NCBI RefSeq assembly: GCF_039523615.1
Contig: NZ_BAAAFQ010000007.1
Location: forward strand, 186,001 to 250,000
DNA length: 64,000 nt
Origin: Psychrosphaera haliotis
GTDB lineage: Bacteria > Pseudomonadota > Gammaproteobacteria > Enterobacterales > Alteromonadaceae
Direction of reading: 5' to 3'
A model generated the notes under the pieces. It was not told the DNA's origin and did not search any database. It saw only the letters and a list, made by a program, of their open reading frames with translations. Made by a program: the position numbers and the translations under genes. Positions within the stretch are counted from its first letter, which is position 1. Each line of letters begins with the position of its first letter. Positions 8,745-16,922 of the stretch are shown in pieces.

Positions 8745-8790
8745 ATTGAAATTTTTTGTTCAACTCTCTGTCATCAAGTCCGCCTAATTT
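8735..8790 (+). promoter_or_regulatory. Possible Pho-box-type promoter of the OlsF-like gene
   Basis: CTGTCAT (8768-8774) is identical to the Pho-box half-site. Ten nucleotides later lies TAATTT (8785-8790), a plausible -10 element, the spacing expected of PhoB-activated promoters. TTGTCAT (8735-8741) sits exactly 33 bp upstream, three 11-bp Pho repeat steps. The intermediate positions at 8746 (TTGAAAT) and 8757 (TGTTCAA) match the half-site at only 4 and 3 of 7 bases, so this is not a canonical Pho box. PhoB control is inference. Confidence 0.4.
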
Positions 8791-8820
8791 ATCACTTAAC
8801 TCATAGTGTAGGTGAACGTC

Positions 8821-10569
8821 ATGATTTCAGTAAAAAATGTGGTAGCAGAGCAGTTTCCAGCAATTGAAAGTGGCAACCCATTTCTAAAAAATTCTTTCCT
8901 TAGGTTTCTTCGTTTTATATTTCACGAAAGTGAATTCCAACGTTTTGAAGCGTTATACCCACATGTAAAAGGCATCGATTTTGTTGAGCAGGCTTTAGAG
9001 TTTTTTGAATTTGATTATAGTGCCAATGAGCGTGAAATCAGAAACATTCCAACGTCTGGCAAAGTCGTAGCCATCGCTAATCATCCAATCGGTAGTTTAG
9101 ATGGATTGGTGCTACTTAAGCTGTTGAGCAAAGTTCGCAAAGACGTAAAAGTGGTCGCCAATGAGTTACTTTGGGCGATTGAGCCACTCAGACCTATGTT
9201 GCTGCCTGTTAACAATATGGGTGGTCGAAATGCAAAAGAAAACATGGCGGCTATCGAACAACACCTCACCAATGGTGGCGCATTACTTATTTTTCCAGCC
9301 GGAGAAGTTTCAAGGTTATCAGCAACAGGCATAAAAGACGGCGACTGGCGTAGCGGCTTTTTAAAGTTCGCACAAAAAACACAGTCTGACATTTTACCGA
9401 TACATGTTGATGGTAAAAACTCGGCGTTTTTCTACGGCTTGTCTATGTTGGCTAAACCTTTGAGCACCATTTGGCTAGTTCACGAAATGTTTAAACAACA
9501 TGATCAAGAGCTAAAGCTTCGCATTGGAGCGCCTATTGCGCCGAGCACTTATAACAACCTGCCGATTGATAACAAACGATTAATAAAACTGTTTAAAAAA
9601 CACGTTTACGCTCTTAATAAACGTCGTTGTGTACCAGAGTTTAGCTCTAGTTTAGAAAGCATTGCCCACCCGGAGTTACCAACCTTAGTAAGAGAAGAGC
9701 TAAAGCAAAGCCAACGTTTAGGTGAAACTACAGATGGCAAACAAATATATTGTTTCCAGCCCAAAAATGATGATGCGTCAGCCGTAATGAGAGAGCTTGC
9801 TCGTCTTCGGGAGTTTACGTTTAGATCAGTAGGCGAGGGCACAGGAAAAATGCGCGACTTTGATGCGTATGATTGGTTTTACGATCACGTTATTTTGTGG
9901 GACGACAATCAGTTAGAAATTGTTGGCGCGTATCGCATGGTAGCCATGGAAAAAGTGAGAAAGCATTACACTGCAGAAGGCCTTTATACCGATACTTTAT
10001 TCGACTTAACCGCCATGCCAGAAGCTTTGAGTAATAAAACATTAGAGTTAGGACGCAGCTTTATTCAGCCTAAGTATTGGGGCAAACGAAGCTTAGATTA
10101 TCTATGGCAAGGTGTTGGTGCATACCTAGCAACAAAACCTCAAATACAATATTTAATAGGGCCAGTGACCATCAGTAATGAGCTCCCTAAACAATGCCAG
10201 GCGAGTTTAATTCGATATTACCAAACCTATTTTGGCGGCAAAGAATTAGCCTTTGACCGCAACAGTCTTAATCACAGTTCAACATGGCCAATTGCACGTA
10301 ACCCTTATCAACTAAGCAACACATTAGGTATTCAATTTGATGGCAATAATGCTGTAGATGACTTTGTGAAATTAAAATCATTTATGAAAGAACAAGGTTA
10401 TGCAATTCCAACTCTGTTTAAACAATACACCGAGTTGTGCGATGAACAAGGGACGCAATTTTTAAGTTACAACATTGACCCAGATTTTGCTGACTGCATA
10501 GATGGTTTTGTATTTATAGATATCGAAAAAATGAAACCAGCCAAACGAAGTCGCTATTTAAGATTCTGA
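8821..10569 (+). CDS. olsF: OlsF-type bifunctional acyltransferase (ornithine-lipid synthesis)
   Basis: A 582-aa two-domain protein. Residues about 60-290 form a PlsC-like lysophospholipid acyltransferase domain with NHPIGSLDG (His88, Asp94, an HX5D form of the acyltransferase motif) and FPAGEVSR. Residues about 300-540 resemble the GNAT-like OlsB/hemolysin N-acyltransferase domain (REFTFRSVGEGTG, LGRSFIQPKYWG). This domain order is that of OlsF, where the C-terminal half makes lyso-ornithine lipid and the N-terminal half adds the second acyl chain. The ATG at 8821 follows an AGGTGA ribosome-binding site; a GTG at 8812 is the alternative. A metallophosphoesterase gene follows 48 nt later. Substrate is inferred; older annotations would say hemolysin or GNAT protein. 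Confidence 0.75.
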   Translation: MISVKNVVAEQFPAIESGNPFLKNSFLRFLRFIFHESEFQRFEALYPHVKGIDFVEQALEFFEFDYSANEREIRNIPTSGKVVAIANHPIGSLDGLVLLKLLSKVRKDVKVVANELLWAIEPLRPMLLPVNNMGGRNAKENMAAIEQHLTNGGALLIFPAGEVSRLSATGIKDGDWRSGFLKFAQKTQSDILPIHVDGKNSAFFYGLSMLAKPLSTIWLVHEMFKQHDQELKLRIGAPIAPSTYNNLPIDNKRLIKLFKKHVYALNKRRCVPEFSSSLESIAHPELPTLVREELKQSQRLGETTDGKQIYCFQPKNDDASAVMRELARLREFTFRSVGEGTGKMRDFDAYDWFYDHVILWDDNQLEIVGAYRMVAMEKVRKHYTAEGLYTDTLFDLTAMPEALSNKTLELGRSFIQPKYWGKRSLDYLWQGVGAYLATKPQIQYLIGPVTISNELPKQCQASLIRYYQTYFGGKELAFDRNSLNHSSTWPIARNPYQLSNTLGIQFDGNNAVDDFVKLKSFMKEQGYAIPTLFKQYTELCDEQGTQFLSYNIDPDFADCIDGFVFIDIEKMKPAKRSRYLRF

Positions 10570-10617
10570 AAACTACAGAGTCAGCACGTTAGTTTTTGGA
10601 AAGTTATAGGAGCAAAC

Positions 10618-11451
10618 ATGAGTACTAAACATCATTATGAAAGCCTTTGGATATCGGACATTCATTTAGGGTGCAAAGATTGTAAAGCTGAGTTTTTATT
10701 AGCCTTTTTAAAGAGCTGCGAAGTAAAACGTATTTTTCTTGTGGGTGACATTGTTGACTTTTGGGCTCTGAATAGAAGAACCTTCTGGCCAGAAGCGCAC
10801 AATAAAGTGTTTAATCATTTATTAGAATTGTCACAACAGGGCGTGGAAGTCATTTATATTCCTGGCAACCATGACGACGTGGTTCGCTCTTATCAGTCCT
10901 TTAATTTTGCTGGCATGAAAATACATCAAGAATATATCCATGAAACCGTGTCAGGTAAAAAATTGCTGTTATTACACGGCGATAAATTTGATCAGCAAGT
11001 ATGTTTTGGTCGCTTTCATGCGAAGTTAGGCGATGCGCTGTATGATTTGTTGTTATTTTTAAATAGGCAACTACATAAAGCCCGAAAAGCAACTGGAAGA
11101 CCTTATTGGTCGCTCGCTTCCTATTTAAAAACTAAAGTTAAAAAGGCCAATGAAGCCATTGAACGATATAAACAAGCTGCATTATCGGAAGCCAAACTTC
11201 AGCAGGTAGATGGTGTTGTTTGTGGGCATATTCACCACCCTCAAATCTGTTTAGAAAATGGTCTTATGTACTGTAATGACGGTGATTGGGTGGAAAATTG
11301 TACTGTGCTAGTAGAAACAGAGTTAGGCGATCTTAAATTACTACGCTGGAACGATGCCATTGATAACGTTGATGTTTTAGGTCAAGTTAATTGGAGCAAA
11401 CAGCAACAGAACAACAATAATCGACAAGTAGACCGGAAATGGGTATCTTAA
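10618..11451 (+). CDS. LpxH/PlcP-type metallophosphoesterase
   Basis: This 277-aa calcineurin-like phosphoesterase carries all metal-binding blocks: SDIHLG, GDIVDFW, GNHDD, HGDKFD and GHIHHP. Automatic annotation would call it UDP-2,3-diacylglucosamine diphosphatase. However, it is longer than E. coli LpxH (240 aa), and the C-terminal YCNDGDWVENCTVLVE and the central GRPYWSLASYLKTKVK resemble the PlcP-like proteins of rhizobia and marine bacteria that hydrolyse phospholipids to diacylglycerol. It follows the OlsF-like gene, and a PlcP role would fit a phosphate-sparing lipid pathway. An AGGAG ribosome-binding site supports the start. The choice between lipid A synthesis and phospholipid turnover is open. 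Confidence 0.8.
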   Translation: MSTKHHYESLWISDIHLGCKDCKAEFLLAFLKSCEVKRIFLVGDIVDFWALNRRTFWPEAHNKVFNHLLELSQQGVEVIYIPGNHDDVVRSYQSFNFAGMKIHQEYIHETVSGKKLLLLHGDKFDQQVCFGRFHAKLGDALYDLLLFLNRQLHKARKATGRPYWSLASYLKTKVKKANEAIERYKQAALSEAKLQQVDGVVCGHIHHPQICLENGLMYCNDGDWVENCTVLVETELGDLKLLRWNDAIDNVDVLGQVNWSKQQQNNNNRQVDRKWVS

Positions 11452-11496
11452 TTGTTATAAAATTGCATAAAACCTTATTTTTGGACAACCTTTTAG

Positions 11497-12453
11497 ATGA
11501 CAAACTCCCAACCGGGATCGGGCGATTTAGCATTTAGTGATACCACCAAAATCGCTGTACTGGACATTGGTTCAAATAGCTTCCACTTTGTCGTGGGAGA
11601 AATGAGTAAACAATCAGTAAAGATCTTATATAAATTAAAACAAAAAGTTCGTTTAGCCGACGGTTTGTCGGATGACATGGTGCTTTCTAATGCCGCAATA
11701 GAACGTGGTGTAGAAGCATTGGAAAAAATTAACCAACGAGTTAAAACCTACAAACCTGACTTTGTTAAGGTGGTGGGTACTTATACACTTAGAAACGCCA
11801 CAAATATTGCTGACTTTGAGCGTGCGGCAAAATCGGTATTTTCATATCCCATCCAAATTTTATCTGGCGAAGAAGAAGCTAAACTAATTTTTAATGGTGT
11901 GGCTAGAAGTCACACTTTAGACAAATCTACATTGATTATTGATATAGGTGGCGGTAGTACGGAATTTGTCATTGGCCAAAATAAGCAGTCTGATTTAGCC
12001 GCTAGCTTAGACATGGGTTGTGTTAGTTATTCGCAGCGTTATTTTCCTCAAAATATCATGACCAACGACGCCTTTGATAAAGCTATTAACGCGGCAAAAA
12101 ATAATCTCAAAACCATTGAGGACTCTTTTGTAAATAAAGGCTGGGAAGTTTGCTTAGGCACCTCAGGCTCGGTAGAAAGTTTAGTGAGTGTTATAGCTCA
12201 AGATACTGGACAACAGTTGTCTAAACAGGCTATTACGCTTGAAGACTTATACAAGCTAAAGCGCTTGTGTATTAATGCTGGAAACAGTGAAGCTTTGAGT
12301 ATTGGCGAAATTAATGAATGCCGTAAACACGTGTTTGCCGCAGGGTTGTCAATTATAATTGCGGCCTTTGAAGTACTAAACATACAATCGTTAAAAGTGG
12401 TAACTTCAGCCTTAAGAGAAGGCGTGATGTATGAAGTTTTTGACGCCATGTAA
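11497..12453 (+). CDS. Short Ppx/GppA-family phosphatase
   Basis: This 318-aa member of the exopolyphosphatase/guanosine pentaphosphatase family has the sugar-kinase-like fold: VLDIGSNSFHFVV (phosphate 1), the catalytic-Glu region ILSGEEEAKLIFNGV, IIDIGGGSTEFVIG (phosphate 2) and GTSGSVESL. It ends after the second actin-like subdomain and lacks the roughly 190-residue HD-like C-terminal domains of E. coli Ppx (513 aa) and GppA. Such short forms can act on short polyphosphate or pppGpp. It follows the phosphoesterase gene by 45 nt on the same strand. No good ribosome-binding site is visible before the ATG. Substrate is not determined by sequence. Confidence 0.85.
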   Translation: MTNSQPGSGDLAFSDTTKIAVLDIGSNSFHFVVGEMSKQSVKILYKLKQKVRLADGLSDDMVLSNAAIERGVEALEKINQRVKTYKPDFVKVVGTYTLRNATNIADFERAAKSVFSYPIQILSGEEEAKLIFNGVARSHTLDKSTLIIDIGGGSTEFVIGQNKQSDLAASLDMGCVSYSQRYFPQNIMTNDAFDKAINAAKNNLKTIEDSFVNKGWEVCLGTSGSVESLVSVIAQDTGQQLSKQAITLEDLYKLKRLCINAGNSEALSIGEINECRKHVFAAGLSIIIAAFEVLNIQSLKVVTSALREGVMYEVFDAM

Positions 12454-12499
12454 GTAAATGATAAAGCAGGAACAATCTTCTTCATTTCATCAATTTGTC

Positions 12500-12528
12500 T
12501 TGTAAAAGTAACATAGAAGAAATATAGC
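12500..12528 (+). promoter_or_regulatory. Possible promoter of the PAP2-glycosyltransferase pair
   Basis: TTGTAA (12500-12505) and TATAGC (12523-12528) are separated by 17 nt. Transcription would begin near 12535, leaving a leader of about 50 nt for the PAP2 gene. Confidence 0.4.
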
Positions 12529-12577
12529 TCACCTAATATTGAATCATGCAAACAATGCATTTCACTAATAGGTGAGG
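12528..12577 (+). promoter_or_regulatory. Inverted repeat that can mask the PAP2 ribosome-binding site
   Basis: CTCACCTA (12528-12535) is perfectly complementary to TAGGTGAG (12569-12576), which contains the AGGTGAGG ribosome-binding site of the next gene. Between the arms is a second hairpin, ATGCA/TGCAT (12546-12550, 12556-12560) with a 5-nt loop. In RNA this would hide the ribosome-binding site. If transcription starts at the promoter proposed here (about 12535) the left arm is mostly absent, so only read-through transcripts would be blocked. It could also be a DNA operator. Confidence 0.5.
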
Positions 12578-12582
12578 TTACT

Positions 12583-13119
12583 ATGTTCGGTATAGCTAAA
12601 AATAACAAACTACAAGAGTTAGACACTCAGCTTTTTTACCAACTCAATCGCATATCAAAACATTCAATCAAAAACACAAGCAAGTGGATCTCAAAAACAG
12701 GCGATGGCCACTTATACTTTGTTATTGCACTCGCCACCATTGCACTTAGTGATGAGTTCAGTCCTGACTTCTTTTATACCGCGTTAGCTGCCTTTGCAGT
12801 TGAACTACCTATTTATTTAATTCTAAAAAACGTAGTTAAACGTAATCGACCTTTTGAAAAGTTAGTGGCATTTAAGTCTCATATTTCCCCATCAGATAAG
12901 TTCAGTATGCCGTCTGGGCATAGCGCCGCTGCTTTTTTATTTGCAACGGTTGTTGCTTCCTATTTTCCTGCTTTGGCAGTGTTTGCTTACATATGGGCGA
13001 GTTTAATAGCACTTTCTCGTGTGTTACTAGGCGTACACTTCCCTGGTGACACCATTATTGGTGCAGCACTTGGAATCGCTTGTGCAGAGTTTGTTATTAG
13101 TGCGTTGAATGTTCTTTAG
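12583..13119 (+). CDS. PAP2-family membrane phosphatase
   Basis: This 178-aa integral membrane protein contains the three PAP2 phosphatase signatures in order: KNVVKRNRPFE (motif 1), PSGHSAAA (motif 2) and SRVLLGVHFPGD (motif 3), with catalytic His in motifs 2 and 3. Hydrophobic segments surround them. Family members dephosphorylate lipid phosphates such as phosphatidate, phosphatidylglycerophosphate or undecaprenyl diphosphate; the substrate here is unknown. The glycosyltransferase gene starts 11 nt downstream, so the two are almost certainly co-transcribed and may act on the same lipid. Confidence 0.88.
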   Translation: MFGIAKNNKLQELDTQLFYQLNRISKHSIKNTSKWISKTGDGHLYFVIALATIALSDEFSPDFFYTALAAFAVELPIYLILKNVVKRNRPFEKLVAFKSHISPSDKFSMPSGHSAAAFLFATVVASYFPALAVFAYIWASLIALSRVLLGVHFPGDTIIGAALGIACAEFVISALNVL

Positions 13120-13130
13120 AAGGTAAATTT

Positions 13131-14189
13131 ATGAAAATCTTATACGGAATACAAGGTACTGGGAATGGCCACATAACTCGAGCTAGAGTAATGGCAAAAG
13201 CGTTAGCGAAAAAAGGCCTTGAAGTGGATTACGTTTTTTCAGGTCGACCTGCTGGACAGTATTTTGATATGGAAGATTTTGGAAATTACCAAACCTTTAA
13301 GGGTCTTAGCTTTGTGTCTGAACATGGCACCATTAGTTATTTAAAAACGATTCAAAAAGCGCGTCCACTAAAGATGTATAAAGACATCCAAAATTTTGAT
13401 GTTAGCAGCTACGATTTAATCTTAAATGATTTTGAACCTATAACAGCGTGGGCAGGACGTAAAGCGGGCAAAAAGGTGATCAATATTAGCCATCAGGCGG
13501 TCTTCACAAAAGATAAAGTACCATCTTTAGGATTGGGTTGGTTAAACAGACAAATACTTAAAAATTTTGCACCGAGCGACATTGCCCTTGGTGTGCACTG
13601 GTACCATTACGGCCAGTCAATTATGCCACCGTTTATTGAACGTGAAGTAAGCAGCAGCTCAAGCTCTGAAAATGTACTGGTTTATATGCCCTTTGAGGAC
13701 ATAAATGAAGTGGTTGAGTTATTGGAAAGCCAGCTTGATCAAGAGTTTGTGTTGTATCACCCTGATGTTAAAGCACAAAGAAAAGTAAATAACGTGTTAT
13801 TTAGACGCGCTTGTAGAACTGGCTTTTTAAAAGACCTTGAGGAATCAAAAGGCGTCATAGCAAATGCGGGTTTTGAACTTAGCAGTGAAGCACTTTGCGC
13901 CGGTAAAAAGCTGTTATTAAAACCTTTGCAAGGCCAGTTTGAGCAAGAATCAAATGCTGAAACCCTTCGTAGCTTGGGGCTGGCTACGGTTATTAATGGG
14001 TTAGACGAGTCAGAGTTGGAGCGTTGGTTATTATTACCAGACAATGACGCTATTAATTATCCTAGCGACCCAACGCCGCTGGTGGAGTGGTTGATTAGTG
14101 GTGATCATACTCAACCCGATGTTTTGTGTAAGCAACTATGGGCGTCTATTTCGTTACCGCAGTTTTCTAGGAGCGTTTGGTCTAAATAA
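13131..14189 (+). CDS. MJ1255/VC2487-family glycosyltransferase
   Basis: This 352-aa protein begins MKILYGIQGTGNGHITRA, the nucleotide-sugar transferase opening of the MJ1255/VC2487 family, distantly related to MurG and diacylglycerol glycosyltransferases. A donor-binding region lies near the C-terminal half (GVIANAGFELSSEALCAGKKLL, residues about 243-264, then PLQGQFEQ). It has no signal or membrane anchor. It follows the PAP2 gene by 11 nt with a GAAGGT ribosome-binding site. A lipid acceptor made by the PAP2 enzyme is a reasonable guess, but neither donor nor acceptor can be read from sequence. Confidence 0.82.
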   Translation: MKILYGIQGTGNGHITRARVMAKALAKKGLEVDYVFSGRPAGQYFDMEDFGNYQTFKGLSFVSEHGTISYLKTIQKARPLKMYKDIQNFDVSSYDLILNDFEPITAWAGRKAGKKVINISHQAVFTKDKVPSLGLGWLNRQILKNFAPSDIALGVHWYHYGQSIMPPFIEREVSSSSSSENVLVYMPFEDINEVVELLESQLDQEFVLYHPDVKAQRKVNNVLFRRACRTGFLKDLEESKGVIANAGFELSSEALCAGKKLLLKPLQGQFEQESNAETLRSLGLATVINGLDESELERWLLLPDNDAINYPSDPTPLVEWLISGDHTQPDVLCKQLWASISLPQFSRSVWSK

Positions 14190-14209
14190 GCATTTGTAAT
14201 GAATGTTAC

Positions 14210-14238
14210 TTATGAAGACTGACTTCTTGGCATATAAT
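14210..14238 (+). promoter_or_regulatory. Probable hrpB promoter
   Basis: A perfect TATAAT -10 box (14233-14238) lies 17 nt after TTATGA (14210-14215). The predicted start near 14245 leaves a 25-nt leader for hrpB. The -35 box is a weak match. Confidence 0.5.
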
Positions 14239-14269
14239 GACGCCAATTTACGTTGTTGTGAGCCATTAA

Positions 14270-16849
14270 ATGAGTCTTCAATCTTTACCTGTTGATCAAA
14301 TTTTTCCAGAATTGTGTTCGCTATTAAAACAGCAAACCCGTTTAGTATTGCAAGCGGAGCCTGGTGCAGGTAAATCAACACGACTCCCATTGTTATTGGT
14401 AAAAGAAGGCGAAAATCTTTCTGGTCAATTTTCTCCTAACAATCAGATCATCATTCTAGAACCTCGCCGAGTCGCGGCTCGACAAATAGCCCACTATTTG
14501 GCAAAACAATTAAACGAAAAAGTAGGCCAAACCATTGGTCTTGCCATGCGTGGTGAAAATCACACTAGCAGTCAAACTGTATTAACCGTGGTGACGGATG
14601 GCGTGCTGGTTAAAATGCTTCAACAAGACCCAGAATTAAGCGGTATTGGGCTGGTGATTTTTGATGAATTTCACGAACGTTCATTGTCTTCTGATTTAGC
14701 ATTAGCCTTGAGCATGGATTGCCAGCAACTAAATGAAAACCTCGCATTATTGATTATGTCGGCCACTATAGACATTAAAAATATATCTGAGCAATTAGAT
14801 GCATCAGTTATAAGTGCCGCTGGACGACAGTTTCCAATTGAGTACAGATACGTACCAAGCGAACTTATACCTACTGCTGACAACATAGTATCGGCAATAA
14901 AAACAGCGTTAGCAGAAACCCACAGCTCTATTCTGGTATTCCTACCTGGAATGGCCGACATCAAAAGAGTATCAAGTTATATAGCGAGTCATTTACCCAA
15001 TAACACTGAAGTTCATTCACTGTTTGGAGGCTTGTCGATTGACCAGCAAGTGAAGGCAATTGAACCTGCGCCTAAAGGTAAACGAAAGATTGTATTAGCC
15101 ACCAATATCGCGCAAACCAGTTTAACTATCGACGGCATTGATGTTGTTATTGATAGTGGTCAAGAAAAAGTGAATGTTTACCAACCTAGAATTAATGCAG
15201 ACACTTTAATTAGCCAAGCAATATCTAAATCATCTGCGGCACAAAGAGCCGGTCGAGCCGGGAGACTAAGGCCAGGCGTTTGTTATCGTTTAGGCAGTGA
15301 AGAACACTGGGGCCGTAAACCAGCCTTTGATGTTGCTGAAATTGAACGAAGTGACTTATCGCAGCTGCTGCTAGAGATCACCCTGTGGGGAAGCCAATTT
15401 GATGATTTGTTTTGGGCATCTAAACCAGAAATAAGTGCACTAAAAGCCGCAGAGAAAAAGCTCGTTGCACTACAATATTTAGAACGCAGTCAAACAGAAG
15501 TTAAAAAGTCAGGTCATGAACCATCGACTGACTGCGCTCAATCAAAGTTAATAACTACAGCGCTGTCTACTCAATATCAATCATTTGGTAGCGACTTGAG
15601 ACTCACGCGTTTACTGAGTTATGCAAAACAAATGGGACCGGTATTCACACAAACAGGCTGCTATTTATCAGCATGGCTTGACGTTGGATTAAATGACTCG
15701 CAGATCCGAATTCCTGAAAACATAAGTGACATGCTTAGCGCGAATCCGGCTAAATCAGATAAAATGCCGGCTAGGGTTGCGAAACAATACAAAAAAATAG
15801 CAACCAAGCTTTCTATTGAACCGTCAAAAGGTAATACAGTGGATGCTGATGTATTTGGCGTGTTGCTGGCGCATGCTTTCCCAGATCGAATCGCTAAAAA
15901 AACAAGTAAACGCTGGAAAATGAGTAATGGTGGAGCCGTTGAATTTCATCATAGTAGCGTACCAAGCAATAGTGACTTTATCGTGGTTTTGGATTTTAGT
16001 GCCAGTAAGTATGGTCATTACATTAGGCACTACGCTGAACTGTCTGAAAGCCAAGTTGATGAGTATTTATCAGATTTAGTTGTGACCAAAGAAAGCGTGA
16101 CATGGTCTTCACAAAAACAGTCGCCTGTTGCTTTTATGGAAACGAAAATTGGTGAATTAGTGCTAGAGCAAAAGCCGATTAAAGTGAACTTTAGCGAACA
16201 ACAATGGCAAAAAGTATGGCTTGATTATGTTTCGCAAACGGGTCTTAAAAGCTTTGGGGCCAATGAGAAAAAAATACAGGTGTGGCTGACAAAGTTAGCC
16301 TACATTACAAATTCGGTAAAAGGCACCGAATCCGAAACATCAAGTAAAGCTCAATCTTGGCCAGAATATTCGGTTGAGTGGTTAATGGATAATACCGAAA
16401 AGTGGCTAAGTCCTTTTTTAGGTAATGTAAGAAGTTTACCGCAACTGCAGAAACTAGATGTGATAACTATGCTAAATAGCCTGTTAACGTGGGAGCAACA
16501 ACAGCAGTTAAAAGCTTGGTTTCCGTCGCATTATGAAACGCCAGCAGGGACTCGTTGCAAAATTGACTACGGCAATACACCACCAAAAATATCAGTCCGA
16601 CTGCAAGAGATGTTTGGTGAACCCGCGTCACCAGCTATTTTTCACGGAAAAGTAGCGCTTCTAATTGAGTTGTTGTCACCTGCGCAAAGGCCGATTCAGT
16701 TGACTCAAGACTTGGCTCACTTTTGGAATAACGCTTACGTTGAAGTGAAAAAAGAAATGAAAGGTCGCTACCCAAAACACAGATGGCCGGATTCTCCACA
16801 AACGGAGTTGGCGGGACATTCGCTTAAGAAAAAAATGCCTTCCAAATAG
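14270..16849 (+). CDS. hrpB: ATP-dependent helicase HrpB
   Basis: This 859-aa DEAH-box helicase has the Walker A motif EPGAGKSTRLPL, the DEFH box in VIFDEFHERSL, motif III MSATID, a helicase C domain with IAQTSLTIDG and SAAQRAGRAGRLRPG, then HA2 and the C-terminal HrpB domain ending with KGRYPKHRWPDSP. E. coli HrpB is slightly shorter at 809 aa. The gene precedes mrcB by 73 nt, the order conserved widely in Gammaproteobacteria. The biochemical role of HrpB is still unclear; RNA helicase activity is assumed from the family. Confidence 0.95.
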   Translation: MSLQSLPVDQIFPELCSLLKQQTRLVLQAEPGAGKSTRLPLLLVKEGENLSGQFSPNNQIIILEPRRVAARQIAHYLAKQLNEKVGQTIGLAMRGENHTSSQTVLTVVTDGVLVKMLQQDPELSGIGLVIFDEFHERSLSSDLALALSMDCQQLNENLALLIMSATIDIKNISEQLDASVISAAGRQFPIEYRYVPSELIPTADNIVSAIKTALAETHSSILVFLPGMADIKRVSSYIASHLPNNTEVHSLFGGLSIDQQVKAIEPAPKGKRKIVLATNIAQTSLTIDGIDVVIDSGQEKVNVYQPRINADTLISQAISKSSAAQRAGRAGRLRPGVCYRLGSEEHWGRKPAFDVAEIERSDLSQLLLEITLWGSQFDDLFWASKPEISALKAAEKKLVALQYLERSQTEVKKSGHEPSTDCAQSKLITTALSTQYQSFGSDLRLTRLLSYAKQMGPVFTQTGCYLSAWLDVGLNDSQIRIPENISDMLSANPAKSDKMPARVAKQYKKIATKLSIEPSKGNTVDADVFGVLLAHAFPDRIAKKTSKRWKMSNGGAVEFHHSSVPSNSDFIVVLDFSASKYGHYIRHYAELSESQVDEYLSDLVVTKESVTWSSQKQSPVAFMETKIGELVLEQKPIKVNFSEQQWQKVWLDYVSQTGLKSFGANEKKIQVWLTKLAYITNSVKGTESETSSKAQSWPEYSVEWLMDNTEKWLSPFLGNVRSLPQLQKLDVITMLNSLLTWEQQQQLKAWFPSHYETPAGTRCKIDYGNTPPKISVRLQEMFGEPASPAIFHGKVALLIELLSPAQRPIQLTQDLAHFWNNAYVEVKKEMKGRYPKHRWPDSPQTELAGHSLKKKMPSK

Positions 16850-16922
16850 TTTATTTACGCCTTTGGAAAAGGTAAGGTGAGATACGCGTTAAAACAATAA
16901 TTATTAGAATAAATATAACCTT

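Noticed and set aside
12528..12577. An RNA thermometer calling for the PAP2 leader
   Set aside because: The arms are perfect but the proposed promoter would exclude most of the left arm, and there is no evidence for temperature response.
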